Shown one piece after another: positions 1 through 10,618 of a DNA stretch of 64,000 nt (its first letter is position 1; every line of letters starts with the position of its first letter). The notes beneath the pieces were generated by a model. The model was given only the letters and a program-made list of their open reading frames with translations. It ran no database searches and had not been told where the DNA came from. Source of the stretch: Strobilurus pachycystidiatus (Eukaryota; Basidiomycota; Agaricomycetes; Agaricales; Physalacriaceae); contig JAHLMK010000041.1 of NCBI GenBank assembly GCA_019915135.1, positions 1 through 64,000 on the forward strand, in the 5' to 3' direction. The translations under genes were made by a program, and so were the position numbers.

Positions 1-1540
1 CGCGGAGGTAGGTCTGTAGCTCATCAGGGCGAGCGTAGGTCATATCTGGTCGAAAAATGAGTGTTACATCGTGGGATATCGGATAATTGGGGTCATTGTT
101 CCCACGACCAGTATGCACAATCTCCGATGAGGACGGAAGCGGGAGAGACTGATTGGGAGGTGTTTGGCCCGTGAGGTTTGGAACAATGATGTATTGTGTA
201 TCCGGTTGTCTTGAATTCGAAGAAGGAACATCCCCAGTCACCACATGTGATAGAAGTAACTAAGGGGGCGCCCGGGATGGACCACTCTTGAGTAAATGAC
301 AAGATGATTGGACACTAATGTTGCCTCTCAGCCATCACTCCGACGCTCACTGTCGCTTTAGCGAAGACATTGCTATGCGCAAAGGACAAGCTCCACACGA
401 CGAGGCGCCTGTAGGCAAAACTTGGTGTCTTGTCTTCCCCAAATGATTGGCTTTTCCCGCTTTCTGCATTATGTGCTACGCGGTCTAGTTGGCCTCTGAA
501 AAAAAAAATCCATGATCGCGCTCGTGGTGTAGAATTTTTGTACTACCTAGGCTGATCTGTGCAGTTGTGAGAGGATCGCTCGCATTAGCTGGCTATGGCT
601 TCAACACATTGGTCCGGCTTCCGCTATGTTCAAGGCAGCGACTTGGTTTCATGGATTTCACAGGCGGTTTGCCTTCGAAGACTTCCACCGGCAAGTAAGC
701 CTGCGCAACCGGCTTCATGTTCAGTCCACGTTGTGAACCGGTCTCGCTCAGGATGTCGCCGCTGTCTGCATATTTCTCGCCACAAAGACAGAGGGTTGTG
801 GTCGCAATGTCCGCGAGGTGTCCCGTACGTGCCAATCAAAGATAGACGGCCGAGACGTCGGCGACATTTCGGGGGGGGGCAAGGTTAGTGCCAACAATGG
901 CTACTCATACAATCGTGCTGACAAGTGGCCATGGGCGTAAAGATGACCACATAAAGTGTGAAAGCGACTGTTGATGACCTGGGTGTGGTGGTGGGCAAAA
1001 TGTGTACGTATGTAATACAGCCACTCCCACCAGTGAGGAAGGTTCGGTGCAAAGAACGCCTTACTGCCCACAGAATATTATATATGAACGGCCATGAATG
1101 AGAACGCCAGCATGATGTCGACCGAGTGATTGACCCTGATAAACATATGCTTGTTCGCGACGATCAATGTCTGCGAATTAGGAGTTGTGGCCATTGCAAA
1201 AGCTGACGGTGGGAGCGGGGCTGCTCACGCAACCCCTTCCGGTATAGACAGTACTGAGGTGTGACGTAGTGACTGAATGAAACTGCTTGTTCACGACTAC
1301 CAATGTGTGCGAATTAGAAGTTGTCGCCATTGCAAAAGCCGACGGTGGGAGCGGGGCTGCTCACGCAACCCCTTCCGATATAGACAGTACCGAGGTGTGA
1401 CGTAGTGACTGAATGAAACAGACAGCCGTACCTGACACGGCCAGAAAAAGGGAACTGTGACAGGATCATGGTGACAGTCAGCAAGCAGGCACACATGAAC
1501 TTAAAAGATGCTTGCTCATTTGGGTAGTAGAGCTTCGAAC
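1..1540. other. Gene-poor stretch, no supported gene
   Basis: I see no coding region here. The open frames are short, overlap each other on both strands and show no recognisable domain. The only structure is the tandem duplication at 1149-1420. The left edge may hold the end of a gene lying outside the window, but nothing supports one. Confidence 0.5.
1149..1420. repeat. Two-copy tandem duplication, 136-bp unit
   Basis: Two adjacent units (1149-1284 and 1285-1420) begin with GCTTGTTC and end with GAATGAAAC. They differ by only a few substitutions, and I see no length difference. The unit has no obvious open frame kept in both copies. It lies just downstream of the primase relic. Confidence 0.85.
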
Positions 1541-1543
1541 ATA

Positions 1544-2867
1544 TCAACATACGGACGTAGTGACGTGTGTCTCCAAACTGACGACGGTAGTGAGTGCTTG
1601 TTGGTGAGGATGGTGGTTGTGCTTACGCTGCCCCTCTTGTACAACAGAGGTCCTTGGCAATTCCTCGAGCTCATTGAGAAGCTGGGCTAGCGTCGGCACA
1701 GTCATTGGGTCGAAGTCATCGATCTTGTTGGCATCAATGGGAACACAGATTCGACCGGTTTTGGGGTGGATGCAGAAAGGTGCTTTGAGAAGGTGGTTTT
1801 TGAATTTTGAGACATTACCGTCAAGGCGTGGGTATGTGTGACTCAAAATGATGGCTTCTATTGCGGCCTTGAGGAGGGCCTAAGAAAAGATTACATTGCC
1901 GTATCTGGTTGGAATTGCCACCCACTCGATCCTGAAGAGACACTTTGCTCATGCAGGTGTGGAGATCCCCCCATTTCTCCACGGAGCTGCGATTGGGGCC
2001 TTGCAACCATAGTTTGCGCAGGTTGATACAATTTCTGGGTGCGGGATGAGCTCCAGGAGAACCTCAGCACCGGCCCGCGAACCAAAGGTGTTTTGGTCCA
2101 CAAGATGACACGAGTGAAGGTTTCGGTGAGCACCTCCATCACGGCCCTGTGTGCAGGATGAGTCCACATCGCACACGAGCTACATATTACTTACTGGACG
2201 GAGGGATGGAGGGAACGAGAAGGCGGCGGGACCTTCTTGTCGACTCGTGGGTGCAAGGTGGGCATTTTAAAGGTGAGCCAACCAACGATGGCCTTGCGTT
2301 GGTCATCTCTTAGGTTTAACGCCTCACTGTCGGAAACCCATAAGTGAATGCCCCGGCGCGACCAGAGTAAATCCAAAGGAGTCGTTGATATCCAAAGGAG
2401 TCTCGAATTTCCTTGTCTATAACGCGCACTGCTACGGAGATGAACGCCCAACAGCGTCGACAGATGGAGGCATGTGAGCAACATGTCCTTACGGAGTCAT
2501 AATCCGTCAAGTCAATGTCGAACACAAGCTCCCTGCGCAAAGCCTGAAAGTCTTCTGGTGGAACGTCCCTTCTGAGACGGGGCTGGAAGAAATAGATTAG
2601 GCATTGCTTCGGGTGTTTCGATCGACCGACCTCGTGCGTGTATACAGCCCCAATATCAATACGGCTAGGATTGAGCTCAAGAACCTTCCGTTGGAGCGCT
2701 TCGTGCGTGCCAAAGGATTGGTAGCGGAGGAAGACATCTCCAGGAAGCGAAAAGGCGAATTCTCTGTGCGAGAATTCTTCGCGCCGCTCAGACTGCTGGT
2801 TGAGCCATGTGCATACAGCTGGGAAGGGATAGAGGGATCGGTAAAAGGCTCCCATTTGAGTATCCAT
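1544..2867 (-). pseudogene. Decayed DNA primase small subunit (PRI1/PriS) gene
   Basis: The primase small subunit makes RNA primers for DNA polymerase alpha. Starting near 2867, the minus strand reads FYRSLYPF, a WLNQ motif, REFAFSLPGD, RYQSF, NPSRIDIGAVY and, after a 48-bp intron, ELVFDIDLTDYD with the paired catalytic aspartates. CCSHASICRRCW (zinc motif) and LLWIYSGR follow. All match the order of the eukaryotic PriS family. The conserved SGRRGIH block is broken: an extra GC dinucleotide near 2363 moves RRGIHLWVSD into another frame. Another frame change is visible near 2105 (VDQNTFGS). The C-terminal block NHLLKAPFCIHPKTGRICV at 1740-1800 is in yet another frame segment. Introns could explain some changes but not the break inside SGRRG. 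I read it as a pseudogene; sequence errors are the alternative. Confidence 0.78.
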
Positions 2868-3000
2868 TGGGGTGAGGATTCGGGAAAGTATGGAGCACGT
2901 GATGTCATCCCTAAACCTCGGTTCCCACGGTAAGTTTTTTACTCTTGGACAAATGATTGATCCAGACAAGGACACAAGGAGTGAGTAGATCTCTCGATCA

Positions 3001-6000
3001 ATGGAATCAATCGCTCAAGCATTGACGGAACAGAGAAGGGCGATCATGATTCGCTCTATGAGGCGGGTGAGCGATGGTCCCTTCCGTGGAATAGTGAGAA
3101 TACACCCATAATTGCTTTGAGAGAGTCCCCTAAGCTTCCGAATTGCAGGCTTGTCGTTTAGCTTGACAGAGGAGGAGAAACGTACGTGGACGCTGAGTTA
3201 CTGGAATTGACACTAATTTTTTTAAATTTATGTTTGATTTTTTTTTCCATGGCATGCAGGCCAAGTCCCAAAGAACTACAAGTATGAGGCGGCGGACCCC
3301 GCGTTGGATCCAAAGGTCGTCAATTTCGAGATGGAGTGGAAGGAGGAAGACATTTGTCTGATCCCCTGGGCAGCCGACTTGCCGCAAACTTTGTCACCAA
3401 AGCAAATCGACCAGCCAGATGATGTTTTCCCGCGTTTACCCCAAGCTCCGAGTGCCCACTTGGCGAGGAACAATCGCTGGTTGTGTGGGTGGGGGTATGT
3501 GCTGGACAGGGAATACCCGACTAGGGAGATGGAGAAGTCCCGTCTGGTGAGGACAGTCATCCCCCCGCTGAGGCGAACCTTGGGTACGGATGGATCCCTG
3601 ACACCCCAGCCGCTGGCTTCCATGATTGCGGTCGAAGTCGGCGTACCATACGTCGTTCCGGCAGCGGGGACCCCGGAGTTGTTGATCACCGTTGTCTGTG
3701 TGCACGACAGAGGCTCTATGTTGAGTATCCTACCGCCCAGGTTTCACAAGGACATAAATAGGAATTTGGACAGGCTGCTCCAGCTGACATGGGGTTGGAA
3801 GGACGGAGATGGCGTCTACCATCGGGGCCTGGCGGATGCTTCTCTTCGGGGTAATGATCGCCACACGCGGGGAGCTCGGCAGGCGGCCAAGGAGAAGAAG
3901 AAGGATCGTGGCTCGAAATCGACATTGGTGACAGTGAAAGGCTTGGCGCAGGAAGGCGGGGAGGTTGGGAGAGCTGAGGAGGACGAAGATACGGATTGGA
4001 GCGCGGATGAGGCCGGATATGAGGCGCCACTGCCCGCTGGAATGGCTGATGACGAAGCCCGTTATGTCGCGAACGTCAGCAGTTCCTTGGCGGCTACCGT
4101 CCTGAACTTGAGGGACGGATTCCTGCATATGCCGAAGAACGTGCGGGACAGCGACATACTCGACGTGGAGTGGGAGGCAGGAATCATCCTAAACTACTTC
4201 TGGTCCTTGTTGATGCCTGTTTCCTTGACACGCTTCGAATGGGAGAATATCCGATTCCAGATGAGCAGGAACAATGTGTTCTGCATCGGTGGGTTTGGGC
4301 TAGGCGCCGTCATGATACAGGCAAACCGATCTATGGTCCTCGCTCTGGAGATGCCTGCTGAAGGGACGGACTTTGTGGAAGCGCTGACGTCCTTGGTTGT
4401 CGCCATTGGGGGTCACCACGGTCGAGAGCACGGGGACAACAAAGACGCGCCAACGGCTTTCACAAAGTGTACATTCCTCTTCCGTCTGCCCAAGCAGCCA
4501 AACGCATTCGCTGGGTCCTTCCACTTTCTCCGCCATGGCTTGTACATCCCCGAATTGAACGCTGCCGCCTGCTTCGCAATCTTTAACGGCCGTGACCTCC
4601 GGGGGGGAGAGTCCCGGGGTGATTGGGGAGAACTCAGCACATTGTGCGAGCCAGACGCACCTTTGGCCGAAATCCGCACGATATGGGAGACAGTAGGCAA
4701 GGCGAACAGGATGGTGCTGGTAGAGTACATCAGTGCCGCGGCGATGGACCGCACCGTCCCCATCGCTGTCCAGCAACCGACGGGACGGGGAAACGATTTG
4801 CACAAGCAGGACCTCCCGTACGTGCACTCGTATGATGAGTATGGAAGGCATCATATGGGAGACGCCTACGATTACTACCTGAGGAAGGAGACTGAAATCG
4901 GGCAGATGATGGCAGGAATGGGTTGTTTGGATGAGAATCCATTGCGGGACAGGCAGGCCGTTGTCCACAAGCTGTTCGGATGCACGAGACAGAATGATTC
5001 GTATCCTACGGTGGCGAGCATGGGTTGGGAGGAAATCTGGGTGCGGCGACGCGTTTACAAGTGGTATTGGCTGGCCTGCCGGCAACACTACATTGCCATA
5101 ACGATGAAGGAGTTGGGACAGTTGAGGAAACCCAAACAATTGGCCCGTGCGACGCAGGCGGATGCACAGGTGGACGAATGCCCCAAGAAGGACAGTGCCG
5201 TCGCGGTCCAGAATGGCCCTCGGGCACGCGTCATTCAGCGCCCTGTTCGCCAAGGTCCTGCGATCGCCGAGGATGTCGTGATGGCAGACGGGACGGTTGT
5301 CAACAACAATCCTCAATTCACCGAGGACGTCGTGATGGCAGATGGAACGATAGATGCCGACGACGCACCGGGGGGGGACACCTTCACGATGAGGAGGAGG
5401 AGGAGGAGGAGGAACCAGTCCCGGGTTGGCGTTTCACTTGCCAAAGCGCTGATCAGCAGGGGAGAAGCGCGAATGAGGGATCGCCAGCGGAGGGAGACAA
5501 AGGCGTGCCCCGCAGTACCAAGCGCTCAAAGGATTTGAAGCCGACGAAAATTTTGAGTACCAGAGTGATTCAGCAAAAGGTAAGTCGCAGGTTCTGGCAT
5601 GTGTGATGCTCCTCACCCTTGACGCTCGGTAGCGGCACTATCAAGTGAAGTGGGAGGACGACTCAGTGACAGACGTACGAGACACTTCACTGGCGTGAGT
5701 ATTTCTCCATGTACTGATGAGAATCAACTTACGCTGGGTGTAGAAGTCGCACAGGAGCGCGACTGCTGTTGTTGTTCTGTCAGGACCATAATCTCCCCAT
5801 CCCCAAAATCTGCGAGTGCGCGTATCCGCGTGAGGGTCTCACTACGGATGTGGGGGGCAAACAGACAAAGTGGAACACAGTAAAGCTTTCGACGCTGGTC
5901 GCGAGGCTGGAGCTGACCAAGCATTACGAGGACGCAGTGGCCAGGCGGGCCTATATCCAAACTAGCGTCGACCTGCGTGCTCTGTCGTCAACGAAAAACT

Positions 6001-8354
6001 CAGCGGGCAGGCTGTTAACCGAAGCGACCGCCATGAGCGATTACGAGGCCAACGTTGGGCAAGGGGACGAGAATTGGACGGTGGACAGCTTGTTGAAGGT
6101 CATCCAATGGAACGTCGGGGCGGCGAAGACCATTCGTGCCACCAGCGTCACCTCTGCTGTCTCCCATGTTCTGATGTTGAGCGCCGACGCCCACCTGTGT
6201 CGCGTGACAATTTATCTCGGCGAATGGCTCACGACGATTGGCCCAAAGGTCATCAAAGGCCTGGTTGACCACTGGCCAAGGGGTGTCACAGATGATGCAC
6301 GCTTCAGCGTCGCGAGCAAGACCATCACCATCCCGGGTCTGGTCTTGCTCCTTAGACATCTGGAATTCATATGGGATTGGTGTCAGGCGGAGCAATTGCG
6401 GAAAGACGGCATCGAGGAGAGGCGCGGAGAGAAAAAGAAGAAGAACTCCCGGAAGAGAGACCGTCCGGAGTTCACGGAATGGGACTTTGACACGCCAAAG
6501 CGCGATTTCGCGGAGTGGCGAAAAATCGCCGGACCGGAGGTTGACGAGAACATCTTGTCTCTGCCAGGAAATCTTTACGGGGTTTTGAGGAAAGATGAGT
6601 CGGGTGCCGCCAGAGTCATCCTGAGACTGGACGGCTTGTTGAAGAGGGGCATATCGACGATTAGCGGACGAGCCGACGCATTGAGGGCCCTGTTGGCGTA
6701 TGTCCTGGAGGTTCACTTTCTCTTGCCCGCCTTTGCGACGTTGGAGTGTTTCAGCGTGGGTTCTAGAGACACCTCAGGTGGCGAGGACATGCGATTAAGC
6801 GTGATTCTCAGGGCATATGTCCTCAAGTCGCTGAAACATGCCTTTGGGGGCGACGGCATCTTCTACTTCCCGTCGATGGGCCTTGTCTTGCGAGACCCAA
6901 TGAGCTTGGTGTCGACGGATTTCCTGTCCAGCAAAAAGACCGTCAAGGGTCTGTTGACGGGAACCCTCGACATGGACTTGTTCAAGACCCCGGCAGGCGA
7001 TCTCCGGCTCATGGTCGGGGACATGAAACGTGTCATCGAGTGTCAACTGGCGGCAGTGGGGTCCTCGGAGAGAGCTTTCATGGCACCAACGAGGGCTGTG
7101 AGGGAAGGAATTGAGGACACAGAGACTGTTTTGGAACCAAGAAAGAAGGGAGGGCGTGTGCAGCCCACAAAGGATTTAGTGCCGCAGGACGTTGTGCCCG
7201 GTGGTGTTGAGTCCCTGCAATGGGCCAAACTGCAGTTGGTTCTGGAGGAGGGGGTACGCTACGTGAACGACACCGCCCCACTCGATGAACGGCACAGGCG
7301 GTTCATGCAGGGCCAGCATTTGATATGGGGTACGACAGAGAAAGTACCCGCGGAGCAACTTGAGCCGATCCGTCACCACAACCAGAGTGCTGCCCTCGTG
7401 CGAAAGTACTATGGCGGAGGAGTTCTGACTACGAGGTCAGGCCTGTCAGAACTGATGGTCTACGTCGGCACCGGCCAGGGTGGCGTCACCTCTCAAAGTC
7501 TTGCCGACCTGAAACCGCCTTTTGGAAACCTCGAGACCACGATACGCCGCTTCAGCGTGTTGGAAGAGTTGCGGAGCGAGCCTGGAGGAGGCCTGCAACC
7601 CCCCTTGGCTAATATGAGCGTATATGGCCAGCCCAATCACTGGCTCGCACTACACCCAGTTGTAGATGGAGTGCCGTGGACATTGTGGGAAAAGTTTGCG
7701 CCGTATTGGGATGACGCTGTGGCAGAAGGGTGGCAGAAGTTGCTCACGGAGTTTGGGATGTTTGGGGTGGATCCGGTCACGGTCCCTGATGAGAGGAAGA
7801 TTCCCTTTGCGCGGTACATGCGCTTGATGGACAGTCTCGCGTTGGTCGGCATGAAGTCGGGCATCACCGTGTTACAGATGGGCAACAATCTTCATATCAC
7901 TGGTATCCTTCAGGCCGCCACGGTGAAGGACATGGTCAAGTGGCTCATGAGCGAAGACCACGGAGCGAGTTCTGGCCTCCGAGGTCTTGGGTTCAACGTT
8001 GAATCCGTTGATGCGCGGATTACGGCCTTTGTGGTGACATATGACTATCTGGGACGCGTCTTGGACGAGGACACCCGCCGCCGCATCGTCTTCTCCACAA
8101 CTTCCTTCCTCGAACATTTCTTATGCAAGACGCACCGTTGGGAAAGGATCAGTACAGAGCAAAGCTACAACATCCTCAGCCAGGAGCATCTGTCCCAATA
8201 TAAAGACAAACTCCCGTCTTGGCCTGCATTGTCAAATAGTCAACTGGAGGAGTCCATACAGAGAGCAAATGTACGTACCACAAGTTGTATGATTTCCGCA
8301 GACTGACCGGATGGGTAGACTACCTTAAGGGAAGTTCGTCAGGAGGAGACCTAG
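3001..8354 (+). CDS. Long protein with internal chromodomain-like segment
   Basis: I do not recognise the whole protein. A coding exon from 3260 (after an intron at 3182-3259) runs open to about 5415. It encodes a region with no known domain, ending in duplicated EDVVMADGT motifs and an RRRRRRRR or, in another frame, EEEEEEEE run. The frame then changes, by a 47-bp intron (5418-5464 fits) or by a slip in the G8 run near 5371. Next come ILSTRVIQQK, an intron at 5580-5632, HYQVKWEDDS..DTSL, an intron at 5695-5743, and about 840 further residues. A last intron at 8271-8318 joins a 12-codon exon ending at 8354. The split block resembles a chromodomain, which binds methylated histone tails. The 5' exons between 3001 (a candidate ATG) and 3260 are not resolved. 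The gene is divergent from the primase relic. Confidence 0.75.
5550..5692 (+). other. Chromodomain-like segment split by an intron
   Basis: Coding bases 5550-5579 and 5633-5692 join in phase 0 across a 53-bp GT..AG intron. They read ILSTRVIQQK followed by RHYQVKWEDDSVTDVRDTSL. The pattern I..-RV..K..Y.VKW......D-T..L is the core of the chromodomain fold. The third aromatic-cage position is not clearly identifiable, so methyl-lysine binding is uncertain. Confidence 0.55.
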
Positions 8355-8954
8355 CCTGTGAATTGCGCTTTTAAAATATATCTGTCAATGATGACCGGTG
8401 GAATTTGCAGTCGGATGCGAGGGGACCCAGTGGTGGTGTGGTACCCCGGGTGAGGTTGTGACAATTTCGGACAGAGGTTGCGAGGTTGTGAGGTTTGGGG
8501 TTTTCGGCCAGGCGACAACCTCCTGACAACCTCGGCAACCGATCGGGACGAGTTGCTGATGCGGTTCTATCCAATGTACATATTGTCATTTTACTGCTTA
8601 CCTTTACGAGTGAAATGAAACTCACGAACCGCGCTACATTATGTCCAGGGAGACTGGCGGATGAGCATTTGCCGATTGTGGCGCCTTCGCCGAGAATACC
8701 TCAGCTTGAACTATAGGCTCCATGCTCAAACTCCACTCAACAAAAAATAAAAAAAAAAAAAAACTCTGTGATTGCTGGTGAGAGAGGGCAAGCGTACAAA
8801 GGTGCACATCTGAGGAAGCCCATTGGGAAAATGAAGACAAGGTAAACAAGGGTAAAATTTTGCGGAATCAATACGAAGATGTTTTCATAGCGTAGAAGGA
8901 GGGCTTCCTTCCATCGCATACCATCATGTGAGGGACTGGGCATGTGGCGCAGAA
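8355..8954. other. Intergenic region with an A-rich tract
   Basis: This stretch separates the 3' ends of two converging genes. It holds an A-rich run near 8745-8762 and no supported coding frame. Confidence 0.5.
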
Positions 8955-10618
8955 CTAAAACACCCACATGCCTTCGGGTAGTGGAAGGCGAGTGTCAATC
9001 GTTTTTGGACCTAGTTTGTACGAGAAGCCGAGCTTGGGCTTTGTTTTCCCAAGTGCGGCAGTGAAAGACAACTCTACGCAGCCTCCTCGCCGAATGTCAC
9101 AATGAGCGATCAGGTCTATTTCGGTCACACCGTCAGGATGGCCACGGAGGGCCAAATACGACGTTCCCGGTTCACCGACAGCGGGGAATCCGGCGTCAAG
9201 TCGCTGTTCGGTAACCAGCTCAAGGATGTCATCTGTGACGAGGTCGACCTCGCGAAAGAGATTGCGAAACATATAAGTGGTCCCACGCCCATCTGCCGAA
9301 GTGTTGAGTGAGGTGTCTGAATATCGAAGTCCTCGTACCGTGCTCAGTACAAGTCTCTCGGTGGGAGGCGTACCAGTGCCGCCTTTGGCAGGTCTTGTCG
9401 CAATAGCTCTGCGCGTAACACCCAGTGCACGGCTTAAATAGGTCAGTTCCAGTGTTGGAACACTGGGCAGGGCAGGGTAATTATCAGTATGTTGTCGTCA
9501 GAGAGAAAAGGAAGACCCAAAAAAAAAAAAAAAAAAAAAAAAGGAACTCACTTGGTTGTTGTCGCATTGGGAGTACATTTCCTTGAAGGCATGCTCCCTG
9601 TCACGTACATCGCTGAAGAGGAGCTTCCAGTACGGACCTAGGGGCGAGGTGTTGCCATTTCGTACAATAAGGTTGGGCTGGCGAGTGACACGTCGCATGC
9701 ATTTGGCAAGGCGATGAGTCACATTGGGATGGATGCTGAGAGGAAATAAATACGCCAAGGCCAATTTCGCCATCTGTCCCAATGCTTCGGACTCCCATGA
9801 AATGGTAAAAAGTGCCTCCAAGAGACCTTCGCAAAGTAGGTCCAAGACCGTGGCGTGGTCGCTGTCGATGATGGTGGTGATGGATTTCAGGCAGATTGTA
9901 CGAATGTCGAGGGCGAGGCCAGATTTGCTCACGCTTGTGGCGCGGATGTAGTGCAGGTAGGGGAGGCCTATACGGGCTAGCAGTTCCGGGAGGGCTTTTG
10001 AATTGACCGCAAAAGCCTTTCCAGTATGGAAGAGAAAGCACAAACAGTGCCAGAGATCCGGGTCACTCCTGCGGTGGGTAAGTGCCCCAATGCCAGATGG
10101 ACAGGAAAGGAGAGGTCGCAGTCGAGGACGTGGGTAACGTCGGATAGAAAACCTTCCTCGGCTGGCCAACTGTAACGGTCAAAGATATCCGAGGCGAGTT
10201 GCCTAGCGCATGGCCCAGCGTCCTCACTGCAGAAGCAGTGCATCCAAACACGCAAAAAACCGAGGTGGAACTGTCGGCTTTGTCGAGCGTTTTGCAAGAC
10301 ACCTTCGCATTCAAGGGCGTCACTGATGCACATCATGAGTTGGGCGAAAGGTCGACTTGCGCGGGGACTAAGTGCGAGTACGACTGGCATTGCCTTGGTG
10401 AGGCCTTGGACAAAGACAGCAACCACCGGTCCGCCACAGATGTCGCAAAAGAGACCAGCTGTCTCCAAATCGGTGCAGGAGGGCAGCCACTTGGCTACTA
10501 ATTCCGCGTCGCTGGGGGTGCATGACCTGGTCATGAGCTCAGCCTCAATCGTGGAAAAGACTTCACGAAACGACTGAACCCGCTCCGGTTGGTGGGAGCG
10601 AAGGCAACGGCTTCCCAT
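8955..10618 (-). pseudogene. MYND zinc-finger protein, copy 1, one frame break
   Basis: This belongs to an expanded mushroom family: a long alpha-helical region followed by a C-terminal MYND finger, usually a protein-protein interaction module. The start ATG at 10618 has a good context (ACCACCACCATGG). The first frame runs to about 10090, where the frame moves by one base in or near a GGGG run between FPVHLALG and HRRSDPDLWH. Coding resumes to SQCDNN. An 89-bp intron (9463-9551) with a run of about 23 T on the coding strand precedes the MYND finger at about 9462-9350 (C..FKPCTGCYAQSYC..CQRRHW...HRETC). A 46-bp intron leads to the C-terminal exon, which ends at 8955. The 17.8-19.4 kb gene is its paralogue and confirms the exon joins. 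The single break makes it a probable pseudogene or a sequence error. Confidence 0.7.
9519..9542. repeat. Homopolymer A run (about 23 bases) inside an intron
   Basis: The run is T on the coding strand of MYND copy 1, close to the 5' splice site of an intron. The paralogue intron has no such run, so it expanded in this copy. Confidence 0.85.

Noticed and set aside
4300..5316. 338-codon open frame antisense to the long chromodomain-like gene
   Set aside because: No domain. The sense frame is longer and continues through well-formed introns.
9300..9350. Third frame break in MYND copy 1 after the finger
   Set aside because: A 46-bp GT..AG intron joins TEH to DGRGTTYMF in frame, and the paralogue has an intron at the same place, so no break is needed.
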